DNA of 11,401 nt from Chloroflexota bacterium (lineage in GTDB: Bacteria > Chloroflexota > UBA6077). Of the stretch, positions 1 through 7,016 are shown one piece after another. The position numbers were made by a program, and so were the translations under genes. The stretch is taken from the NCBI GenBank assembly GCA_021845945.1, contig JAJZRD010000115.1:1-11401 (forward strand), read 5' to 3'. Every line of letters starts with the position of its first letter. The stretch's first letter is position 1. A model generated the notes under the pieces. The model was given only the letters and a program-made list of their open reading frames with translations. It was not told the DNA's origin and did not search any database.

Positions 1-416
1 GATCTGCCACCTGGTTCTTCCCCTTCCACGTGTTCAAAGAGGGCGTGGTATCCATGGTGATCTTCCTGGGAGTCTTCATCGCGGCCTTCTTCTTCCAGGT
101 TCCGGTGGAGGAGCCGGTGGACCCCACTACCACCACCTACGCCCCCGTCTCCATGTGGTTCCTGCTCTTCGAGGACCAGATGCTTCTGATCTTTCCGGGG
201 TCCTGGATGATCCCGGCGGGCAACGTGGGGGCCGTCACCCTGATGATCGTCCTGCTCTACTTCCTGCCCTTCATCGACCGCAGCCCGGGACTGAGGCCCT
301 ACCAGCGCCCCATGGCTATAGCTTTCATGTTCATAGTGGTGTTCTCGCTGCTGGTGCTGGCGCTGCTGGCCGCTTCCAGGGTCTATAACTACGGCTTCAT
401 CAACAGTCCGAGGTGA
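1..416 (+). CDS. Cytochrome b-like protein, C-terminal part (5' truncated by window edge)
   Basis: The frame is open from base 3 to the TGA at 414-416, giving about 137 residues with no start codon of its own, so the gene begins upstream of the window. Three hydrophobic segments are visible: around VVSMVIFLGVFIAAFFF, around VGAVTLMIVLLYFLPFI, and a C-terminal MFIVVFSLLVLALLAA stretch. The layout (helix, polar loop with EEPVDPTTTTYAP, helix ending LPFIDRSP, then a further helix) resembles the C-terminal half of cytochrome b / subunit IV of bc-type complexes, where the loop normally carries PADP...PEWY and the helix ends near PFLDRS. The PEWY motif of the quinol-oxidation site is not intact; the matching place reads VSMWF. 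The protein probably sits in the membrane as part of a quinone/cytochrome complex. It ends 7 bases before the CydA-like gene, and its last codons contain that gene's AGGTGA ribosome site. The family assignment is from recalled motifs and is moderate. Confidence 0.6.
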   Translation, partial: SATWFFPFHVFKEGVVSMVIFLGVFIAAFFFQVPVEEPVDPTTTTYAPVSMWFLLFEDQMLLIFPGSWMIPAGNVGAVTLMIVLLYFLPFIDRSPGLRPYQRPMAIAFMFIVVFSLLVLALLAASRVYNYGFINSPR

Positions 417-423
417 CCAGGCC

Positions 424-1821
424 GTGGAACCGACCTTCGTCCCCGAGGTAGCCCGACGCTTCGCCATAGGATTCGTCTTCCTGATTCACATCCAGTTCGC
501 GGCCTTCCTGATCGGGCTCTTCACCCTGGCCGTGTCCACGGAGTTCCTCTGGATCCAGAACAAGGGCAACCCCAACCTCAATCGGTTGGCCCGCGGGATG
601 GGAATGGTCGCCGCCATCATGTACAGCACGGGTGCCGTGCTGGCCTTCGTCGCCCTCTTCTTCCTGACCATCTTCTGGCCCACCTTCTTCTACATAGTCT
701 TCCGCGCCAACTTCTGGCCCTTCGTCCTGGAGGCGATCACCTTCGCCCTTACCCTCCTGTACCTGATTCCCTGGTCCTTCACCTGGCAAAGCATGGAGCG
801 GTTCAAGTGGGCTCACCTCGCCCTCGGGGCAGCGCTGGTGATCTCCGCCTATTTCCAGCAGGCCCTCATCGACGTGGTCGCCAGCTACATGCTGACCCCG
901 GCGCCGCCCTCCAGCTTCCTGAGGGTCTTCTTCAACCCTACCGCGGTGCCCCTGGACATGCACCGCATCGCGGGGGACATCTCCTTCGCTGGGTTCGTGG
1001 TAGCCGGCTTCGCCGCCTTCAAGGCCCTGCGGGCGAGACGGGTGGAAGACAGGGCTTTCTGGGACTGGGGAGGGAGCCTGTGCCTCATCGCGGGACTCGG
1101 ATTCCTCTACCTGCAGCCGGCCATCGGGGTCGAGTACATGGAGGAGATCCGGGCCAGCTCCCCGGGCGCCTTCACCACCATGATGCGGGGAAACCTCTCC
1201 TGGCTCTTTATCGTGCAGGTGACCTTTCTCAGCGTCCTGTTCCTGCTCAGCCAGATCTACATCCTGATCCAGACGCGGAAGAGCAACCGTCCCTACGTCC
1301 CGATCCTCTGGATGCTGCTGATCGTCACGGTGCTGGGGTCGCTGCTGCTGGTCAACCCCTTCGTCATCGGCTCCAGCCAGGCGTATGCATGGGTCAACTG
1401 GGTGAACCCCGTGGGCGCCATGCAGCCCTGGAAGTACATCGCCATGGCAGGGCAGACCCTGGCCGCCATCTTCGCCGTCTTCATCTACATCGGCGCGGTC
1501 CGCAAGGGGATGCGGTGGGGGTTCATGGGCCGGGGGGGCAAGGGGGCGCAGTACCTGCTGCTCACGCTGGCCGTATTTGCCAGCTTCATGATGGCACTGA
1601 TGGGTTACATTCGTGAGAACTCGCGGATCCCCTTCATGATCTACAACAACATCACCATAGAGCAGCCCGAGGAGTTCCCGGTGCTGCAGCCGACGCCGAC
1701 GCCTGGGGGCCCGTTCACCATTCCGACGCCTGTGTCCGGGCAGCCCCTTCCCATCGGCTCAACCGAGGGCACCCCGACCACCAGAGTTGAGAGCACGACC
1801 TTGGGGGAATCCGCACCATGA
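424..1821 (+). CDS. Cytochrome bd oxidase subunit I (CydA)-like membrane protein with Pro/Thr-rich tail
   Basis: 465 residues, starting at GTG 424 with AGGTGA at 411-416 as ribosome site (spacing 7). About nine to ten membrane helices lie between residues 13 and 395. Features recalling CydA are RFAIGFVFLIHIQFAAFLIG near the N-terminus (His22, matching heme b595 ligand His19 of E. coli), FVLEAITFALTLLYLIPW (Glu103, matching E99), LDMHRIAGDISFAGF (His180, matching b558 ligand H186) and MQPW at 333-336 (matching GRQPW). Unlike quinol oxidases, the loop after the His180 helix is very short, so the periplasmic Q-loop is missing. I see no clear equivalents of E. coli E107, R391/M393 or E445/R448. 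Residues 412-465 form a tail rich in Pro, Thr and Ser (QPTPTPGG), unusual for CydA and probably outside the membrane. No CydB partner is in the window. The 3' end overlaps the cytochrome c gene by ATGA. It may belong to the non-quinol, cytochrome-c-linked branches of the bd superfamily, or may have lost oxidase activity. Confidence 0.65.
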   Translation: MEPTFVPEVARRFAIGFVFLIHIQFAAFLIGLFTLAVSTEFLWIQNKGNPNLNRLARGMGMVAAIMYSTGAVLAFVALFFLTIFWPTFFYIVFRANFWPFVLEAITFALTLLYLIPWSFTWQSMERFKWAHLALGAALVISAYFQQALIDVVASYMLTPAPPSSFLRVFFNPTAVPLDMHRIAGDISFAGFVVAGFAAFKALRARRVEDRAFWDWGGSLCLIAGLGFLYLQPAIGVEYMEEIRASSPGAFTTMMRGNLSWLFIVQVTFLSVLFLLSQIYILIQTRKSNRPYVPILWMLLIVTVLGSLLLVNPFVIGSSQAYAWVNWVNPVGAMQPWKYIAMAGQTLAAIFAVFIYIGAVRKGMRWGFMGRGGKGAQYLLLTLAVFASFMMALMGYIRENSRIPFMIYNNITIEQPEEFPVLQPTPTPGGPFTIPTPVSGQPLPIGSTEGTPTTRVESTTLGESAP

Positions 1822-2525
1822 GCTTCCGACTCCACGGGCCATCCGGACCAAGTGCGCCGTTCCGCGAATGCGATGCAGTAGGGCGGGGTCTTGCACCCCG
1901 CCGCCCGGCGCCAGACGTGCGGCCAGCGGCGGGGGATGAACCCCCGCCCTACGGAGGCGACGCACTAAGAGGGGCGGCAGTCGCCGTCGGCCTCCTGATG
2001 GTGGCGCTGCTGACCTCGTGCCAGCATGTCCCGGTGCAGCCCAACCCATTGGTGGGCGAAGGGGAGCCCCCGGGCTACATCGACGGCCAGATCCCTGCCA
2101 GGTACCAGGGGTTGCGCAACCCATTCTCGGTGACGGATCAGGCGGCCCTGGCGGAAGGCAGCCGCCTCTACAACTCCTATCAGCCCAGCTGTGGCAATTG
2201 CCACGGATTCAGCGGGCAAGGCGACGGGCCGCTGTGGCCTCGCATGGAGCCCATGCCGCCCAGCTTCGGTGCGCCGCCCCTGCTCACCGCCTTCCGCGAG
2301 CACCAGGACTACGTCTTCTGGTGGGTAAGCGATGGCGTGGTCAAGACGGTCATGCCCTCCTATTCGCGGATGACCGAGACGCAGCGGTGGCAGGTCATCA
2401 CCATGGCCTGGTTCCTGGGCGAGGGGGCCGCGCAGAACCCGATCAACAGGGACCAGTACAGGGTGTCCAGACCCCAGGCCCCGCCATTCCTGCGGCCGGC
2501 GAATACGGGGCGGGAGAAGCCATGA
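1818..2525 (+). CDS. Monoheme cytochrome c, predicted lipoprotein
   Basis: 235 residues from ATG 1818, which overlaps the previous stop by ATGA and has a GGGGGA upstream. A hydrophobic segment at about 52-66 ends in a lipobox, LTSC (Cys68), so the mature protein is predicted to be lipid-anchored on the outer face of the cytoplasmic membrane. The single heme site is CGNCH (Cys125, Cys128, His129), and Met179 in TVMPSY is the likely distal ligand, giving a class I c-type domain at about 105-205. The N-terminal region before the hydrophobic core is about 50 residues long and rich in Pro, Gly and Arg because a 75-bp repeat lies in frame inside it (residues 21-45). Alternative in-frame starts (GTG 1917, ATG 1998) have no good ribosome site, and the second would leave too short a signal. 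It probably shuttles electrons within the cytochrome b / CydA-like complex encoded just upstream. Cytochrome c identity is firm; the partner is inferred. Confidence 0.88.
   Translation: MSFRLHGPSGPSAPFRECDAVGRGLAPRRPAPDVRPAAGDEPPPYGGDALRGAAVAVGLLMVALLTSCQHVPVQPNPLVGEGEPPGYIDGQIPARYQGLRNPFSVTDQAALAEGSRLYNSYQPSCGNCHGFSGQGDGPLWPRMEPMPPSFGAPPLLTAFREHQDYVFWWVSDGVVKTVMPSYSRMTETQRWQVITMAWFLGEGAAQNPINRDQYRVSRPQAPPFLRPANTGREKP
1878..1952 (+). repeat. 75-bp double-hairpin inverted repeat inside the cytochrome c leader
   Basis: The element is bounded by perfect 11-bp inverted ends, GTAGGGCGGGG at 1878-1888 and its complement at 1942-1952. Each half also folds alone. GGCGGGGT (1882-1889) pairs with ACCCCGCC (1895-1902) across CTTGC, and GGCGGGGG (1928-1935) pairs with CCCCCGCC (1941-1948) across ATGAA. 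This is the architecture of REP/MITE-like dispersed elements. Its length is exactly 25 codons and it keeps the cytochrome c frame open. No transposase is nearby, so it would be a non-autonomous element. Confidence 0.75.
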
Positions 2526-2722
2526 AGTACTCGGAGATGAACCCGGCCCAGCGGAAGCTGCTGCTGGAAGACGAGGAGAGCTACCCCCTGCGGGTGAGCT
2601 TCCTGGGCAAGGTAGGGATCCTCACCCTGGAGCAGGTCACCTTCCTGCGGGAGCACCAGGTAGATTTCGACGTGGACGACCACCAGGCGGCCGCGGTGCT
2701 GGGGGAGCGCGCCGTGGAGTGA
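2522..2722 (+). CDS. Small unknown protein (66 aa) ending the cytochrome operon
   Basis: ATG 2522 overlaps the cytochrome c stop by ATGA, with GGGAG about ten bases upstream; the TGA is at 2720-2722. The 66-residue product (MKYSEMNPAQRKLLLEDEES at its start) is soluble, has no membrane segment, no Cys motif and no signal peptide, and is rich in Glu, Asp and Leu. I do not recognise a family. Translational coupling to the cytochrome c gene and absence of a gap support it as a real gene and suggest a cytoplasmic accessory or assembly role, which is inference only. A longer open frame covering the same bases in another register (from 2018) is a shadow of the cytochrome c gene. Confidence 0.65.
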   Translation: MKYSEMNPAQRKLLLEDEESYPLRVSFLGKVGILTLEQVTFLREHQVDFDVDDHQAAAVLGERAVE

Positions 2723-2875
2723 CCAAAGGCAGGCAGTCACGTGCTACGCAGGGCAAAGTCCGCGAGTTGTTGAGGCCCCTGTTGAGGCTGTGGTGCTAGC
2801 CTCCGTGGATGGCGACGCCGTGATCGGCGCGGCTCCATCCGGTCGCCACGAGACTTGCGTCGCGAGGAGCAGGCT
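2723..2875 (+). other. Structured 153-bp gap / leader of the formate dehydrogenase operon
   Basis: No gene fits here. A 9-base direct repeat TGTTGAGGC occurs at 2768-2776 and 2780-2788 (period 12). GAGGCT (2784-2789) can pair with AGCCTC (2798-2803) around an 8-base loop. A second, two-part stem pairs GGATGG (2807-2812) with CCATCC (2835-2840) and, inside it, CGCCG (2816-2820) with CGGCG (2825-2829) around TGAT. A GAGGAG ribosome site at 2864-2869 lies 6 bases before the ATG of the FDH gene. The gap may hold the promoter or a regulated leader. No T-rich tract follows either hairpin, so a simple terminator is not supported, and I cannot identify a riboswitch class. Confidence 0.35.
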
Positions 2876-5800
2876 ATGAGAAGCAACGGAGGAGCACAGG
2901 GAAACCTCCTGAACCGCATCGCCAACTGGCCGGTTCTTCGAGAGTTCGCCGACCTGGGCATGGGGCCAGAGGCCGTGAGCGAGCACAGCCGTCGCTGGCA
3001 GGCGCGGATCCTGGATGCGGACAAAAAGGTCGTCAGCGTTTGCCCATACTGCGCCGTCGGCTGCAGCCAGCTCATCTACGTGAAGAACGGCAAGATCATC
3101 GACATCGAGGGCAACCCCGACTCGCCCACCAACCAGGGCACCCTCTGTCCCAAGGGCGCCGCCACCTACGAGCTGCTGAACAACCCGAACCGTTGGACCA
3201 CGGTGAAGTACCGGGCGCCCCACAGCGACCACTGGGAGGAGCGCTCCCTGGAGTGGGCCATGGACCGGATCGCCCACCTGGTCAAGGAGACCCGGGACAG
3301 GTACTGGCAGCAGAAGAACGAGGAGGGAGAGAAGGTTCGCCACCTCACGGCCGTAGCCTCCTTGGGCGGCGCGACCCTGGACAACGAAGAGAACTACCTG
3401 ATCAAGAAGCTGTTCAACGGCGGCCTCGGGATGGTGTGGATCGAGAACCAGGCACGTGTTTGACACAGCTCCTCGGTGCCCGGTCTGGGCGCCACCTTCG
3501 GACGGGGAGCCGCCACCACCAACCAGTGGGACCTGGCCAACGCCGATGCCGTCCTGATCATGGGGTCCGACATGGCCGAGTGCCACCCCATCGCCTTCCG
3601 CTTCGTCGTGGAAGCGCGGCGAAAGGGGACGAAGGTGATCCACATCGACCCCCGCTACACCCGCACCTCGGCCCTGGCGGACCTGCACCTGCAGATCCGG
3701 GCAGGAACGGACATCGCTTTCCTGGGCGGGCTGATCAACTACGTCCTGCAGAACGACCTCTGGTTCAGGGACTACGTGATCAACTACACCAACGCCCCTC
3801 AACTGATCCGGGACGACTTCCAGGATACCGAGGATCTGGATGGGGTCTTCTCCGGCCTCGACCGCGACGAGCGGAAGTACGAGCGCATGTCCTGGCAGTA
3901 CAAGGGCGAGTACGTGGAGTCGATGCTCGCCGAGCACCACATCCAGAATACCGAGCCCCAGAGTTCCAGCACGAGGCGCATCAGCGTCCTGAGGGAGGAG
4001 AGGGACTTCACGCTTCAGGACCCCCACTGCGTCTTTCAGATCCTGAAGCGCCACTACTCCCGCTACACGCCCGAGATGGTGGCCTCCATCTGCGGATGCT
4101 CGCCCGAGCAGGTGGTGCAGGTGGCCCGCATCCTGGCGGAGAACTCGGGCCGAGAGAGGACCAGCGCCGTCTGCTACGCCGTGGGCTGGACCCAGCACAC
4201 CATCGGATGCCAGATGATTCGGGCCGCGGGTGTTCTGCAGCTGCTGCTGGGCAACGTCGGCCGGCCAGGCGGCGGGATCCAGGCACTGCGGGGCCACGCC
4301 TCCATCCAGGGATCCACCGACATCCCCACCCTGTACGACATGCTCCCCGGCTATCTGGCCCAACCCAACACCAGGGATCACCACGACACCCTGAAAGAGT
4401 ACTTGGAGACCGAAACCCCCAGGTTCGGCTTCTGGCACGACGAGCCCAAGTTCCTGATAAGCATGCTGAAGGCCTGGTACGGGGACGCGGCGACGCCGGA
4501 GAACGACTTCTGCTACGACCACCTGCCGCTGATCGACCACGACTACTCCCAGGAGCCGATGATGCTCGCCATCGCGGATGGCGGCATCAAGGGCTTCTTC
4601 CTGCTCGGCCAGAACCCGGCCGTCGGCGGCCACAACGCCGGCCTCATCCGCAAGGGGCTCGCCCAACTGGACTGGATGGTGGTCCGCGACGGCTACGAGA
4701 CGGAGACGGCCTCCTTCTGGTACGCCTCTCCCGAGGCCCAGAACGGTGAGCTGGATCCCCACCAGATTAAGACCGAGATCCTCTTCCTGCCCGCCGCCTT
4801 CCCCGGCGAGAAGGAGGGCACCTTCACCAACACCCAGCGGTTGATCCAGTACCACGACAAGGCGGTGGACCCGCCCGGGGACGCGCGGTCCGACCTGTGG
4901 TTCATGTTCCACCTGGGACGACGGCTGAAGGAGCTGTACGGGGACAGCACCGATCCCAAGGACCGGGCCCTCAAGGACCTGACCTGGGACTACCCCACCA
5001 CGGGAAAGAACGAGGACCCCAGCGTCGATCACGTCGACCGCGAGATCAACGGCTACCAGTGGGCGAGCCGGTGGGAGGATCGGAGGCAGGTCCTGGACTA
5101 CACGGCGCTCAGGGACGACGGCTCCACCGCCTCCGGTTGCTGGCTGTACTCCGGCATCTACCCGGAGGCGGGGAAGAACCTGGCACGCAACCGCACTCCG
5201 GACCCCGACTGGAACCCCGGAAGCCACCTGGGCTGGGGCTTCACCTGGCCCGGCAACCGCCACATCATGTACAACCGCTGCTCGGCCGACCCGGACGGGA
5301 AGCCCTGGTCCGAACGGAAGAAGTACATCTGGTGGGACGAGGTGGCCAAGAAGTGGGTGGGCTACGACGTTCCGGACTTCCACGAGGACAAGCCCCCCTC
5401 CTACACCCCACCACCGGATGCCGTGGGGATGGAGGCCCACTCGGGCAGCGAGCCCTACATCATAGCGCCCGACGGCCGAGCCTGGCTCTTCGCCCCCGCG
5501 GGGATGAAAGACGGCCCCATGCCGGCCCACTACGAGCCGGTGGAGTCGCCGGTGGCCAACCGGCTCTACCCGCGGCAACAGATCAGCCCCGTGGCTGGGC
5601 TGTTCATCCGGCCCGACAACCGTTACGCCGAGGTGGGCGATCCCAACTACCCCTACGTCATCTGCACCTACCGGCTCACCGAACACCACACGGGCGGCGT
5701 CATGACCCGCTGGCTGCCGTGGCTTTCCGAGCTTCAGCCTGCCGGCTTCGCGGAGATCAGCCCGGAGCTGGCCGCCGAGAAGGGGATCGAGAACGGCGGC

Positions 5801-6055
5801 TGGGTCACGGTGTCGTCACCTCGAGGCGAGATCGAGGCCCTGGCCCTGGTGACCCCCCGGATGGTTCCCCTGCGGCTCGACGGGAAGGTCGTTCACACGG
5901 TGGGGATGCCCTGGCACTTCGGCTACAAGGGCATCGCCAGGGGTGACACGGTCAACACCCTCTCCCACATCTCGGAGGATCCCAACAGCAAGATCCACGA
6001 GGGAAAGGTGTTCGTCTGCAATATCCGCGCGGGCCGGAAGGGGGTACTGCGATGA
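2876..6055 (+). CDS. fdnG: Formate dehydrogenase catalytic (alpha) subunit, selenocysteine-containing (UGA at 3461-3463 read through)
   Basis: One gene of 1059 residues with an in-frame UGA decoded as selenocysteine 196. It is a molybdopterin-guanine-dinucleotide (Mo/W) enzyme interconverting formate and CO2. The N-terminal [4Fe-4S] site is CPYCAVGC (Cys56, 59, 63) with CPKG (Cys91, Lys93). The active site reads ENQARV-Sec-HSSSVPGLGATFGRG, matching the FDH-N/O signature including the His after Sec. Further family blocks are QHTIGCQMIRA (from about 440), LLLGNVGRPGGGIQALRG and HASIQGSTD (to about 482), and a C-terminal MoCo-binding region with TGGVMTRW and GMPWHFGYKG. E. coli FdnG is about 1015 residues with Sec also at 196. 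ATG 2876 is chosen over TTG 2855 because GAGGAG sits 6 bases before it. No twin-arginine signal is visible at the N-terminus, so a cytoplasmic location is predicted. The stop overlaps the next gene by ATGA. Conventional gene calling would split it at the UGA into 2855/2876-3463 and 3476-6055. Confidence 0.95.
3464..3510 (+). promoter_or_regulatory. Bacterial SECIS element directing selenocysteine insertion at UGA 3461-3463
   Basis: Directly after the UGA, GGUGCCC (3475-3481) pairs with GGGCGCC (3487-3493), 7 bp closed by the loop GGUCU (3482-3486). A second stem pairs GCUCCUC (3468-3474) with GGGGAGC (3504-3510), leaving 3494-3503 unpaired. The loop begins 18 bases after the UGA, the same spacing and the same GGUCU bases as I recall for E. 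coli fdhF, where SelB contacts the loop G/U and a bulged U. Here the U at the bulge position (3477) can form a wobble with G3491 instead of bulging. The element is also coding (HSSSVPGLGATFGRGA). Confidence 0.9.
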
Positions 6056-6999
6056 GCCAGCACCTTCTGCGTTTGGCCGGTGAGGAACAGGAGAAGCCAA
6101 ACTACTCCGGCCGCGTCGCCAGTTGGGATCGGTTTGGCCCCGGCTACAACATCGAGCCGCCGGAGACGCTGAACGAATCGGTCATGACCACTGGTTTCCG
6201 GATCGAGCCGGGCGTCGCCTACGGTTTCTTCACCGACACCACGGTGTGCATCGGCTGCAAGGCATGCGAGACAGCCTGCAAGCAGTGGAACCAGATCCCC
6301 ATGGACGACTTCGGCTTCAAGGGGACCAGCTACGACAACACCACGGAGCTAAGGGCCACCACGTGGCGGCACGTGACCTTCCTGGAGGAGTTCCATCGGG
6401 ACGGACAGGCGAACCGGTGGCTCTTCATGAGCGACGTCTGCAAGCACTGCGAGCAGGCCGGCTGCCTGGAAGCCTGTCCGACGGGCGCCATCGTTCGGAC
6501 GGAGTTCGGGTCGGTGCTGATCCAGCAGGACGTCTGCAACGGCTGCAAGTACTGCGTGCCCAGCTGCCCCTTCGGGGTGATCACGGTGGCGGAGGGCCAG
6601 GACAACACCGCCCACAAGTGCACCCTCTGCTACGATCGGCTGAAGGCGGGCATCGAGCCCGCCTGCGCCAAGGTCTGCCCCACCGACTCCATCCTCTTCG
6701 GGCCGGTTGCGGAGCTGCGGAAGATCGCGCGGCGGCGGGTGGAGGAGCTCCACGACCGCGGCATGCGGGAAGCCTATCTCTACGGGGTGCCCAACAGCCC
6801 GGGCGCCACCGGAGGGATCGGCAGCCTCAACTGCTTCTTCCTGCTGACCGAGCGACCCGAAGCCTACAACCTGCCCGCGGCACCGGAACTGCCCTCCCGG
6901 CGGGCTACCCAGGGCTTTCTCACGGCCGCGGCCGCCGCTCTGGCCTACGGTGCCGCCACCGTCCTGGCGATCCGCACGGCCCAACGAAGCCGCAGGTAG
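6052..6999 (+). CDS. fdnH: Formate dehydrogenase iron-sulfur (beta) subunit with C-terminal membrane helix
   Basis: 315 residues from ATG 6052, overlapping the alpha-subunit stop by ATGA, with AGGGGG about 8 bases upstream. It carries electrons between the catalytic subunit and the membrane anchor. Sixteen cysteines in four groups supply four [4Fe-4S] clusters: CIGCKACETAC (66, 69, 72, 76), CKHCEQAGCLEAC (130, 133, 138, 142), CNGCKYCVPSC (162, 165, 168, 172), and CTLC plus CAKVC (190, 193, 205, 209). This is the standard pattern of FdnH/HybA/NrfC-type subunits. A single hydrophobic helix at about 288-307, followed by a basic end (RTAQRSRR), resembles the membrane anchor helix of FdnH. The first 50 residues precede the ferredoxin fold and lack a signal peptide. 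It is the middle gene of the FDH operon, 17 bases ahead of the nrfD-like gene. Confidence 0.93.
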   Translation: MSQHLLRLAGEEQEKPNYSGRVASWDRFGPGYNIEPPETLNESVMTTGFRIEPGVAYGFFTDTTVCIGCKACETACKQWNQIPMDDFGFKGTSYDNTTELRATTWRHVTFLEEFHRDGQANRWLFMSDVCKHCEQAGCLEACPTGAIVRTEFGSVLIQQDVCNGCKYCVPSCPFGVITVAEGQDNTAHKCTLCYDRLKAGIEPACAKVCPTDSILFGPVAELRKIARRRVEELHDRGMREAYLYGVPNSPGATGGIGSLNCFFLLTERPEAYNLPAAPELPSRRATQGFLTAAAAALAYGAATVLAIRTAQRSRR

Positions 7000-7016
7000 G
7001 AGAATGGAGAAGGAAG

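Noticed and set aside
3461..3475. Reading the UGA as a nonsense mutation making FDH a pseudogene
   Set aside because: The UGA is exactly at the Sec position, the reading frame continues with the family sequence, and a correctly spaced SECIS hairpin follows.
3040..4749. A 569-codon plus-strand open frame in another register
   Set aside because: It is an Arg/Pro/Gly-rich shadow of the FDH frame, with no motif.
2744..5689. A 981-codon open frame on the minus strand opposite the FDH gene
   Set aside because: The plus strand encodes a fully recognisable FDH. The antisense frame is rich in Val, Gly, Leu and Pro, as expected from the GC-biased third positions of the true gene, and shows no domain.
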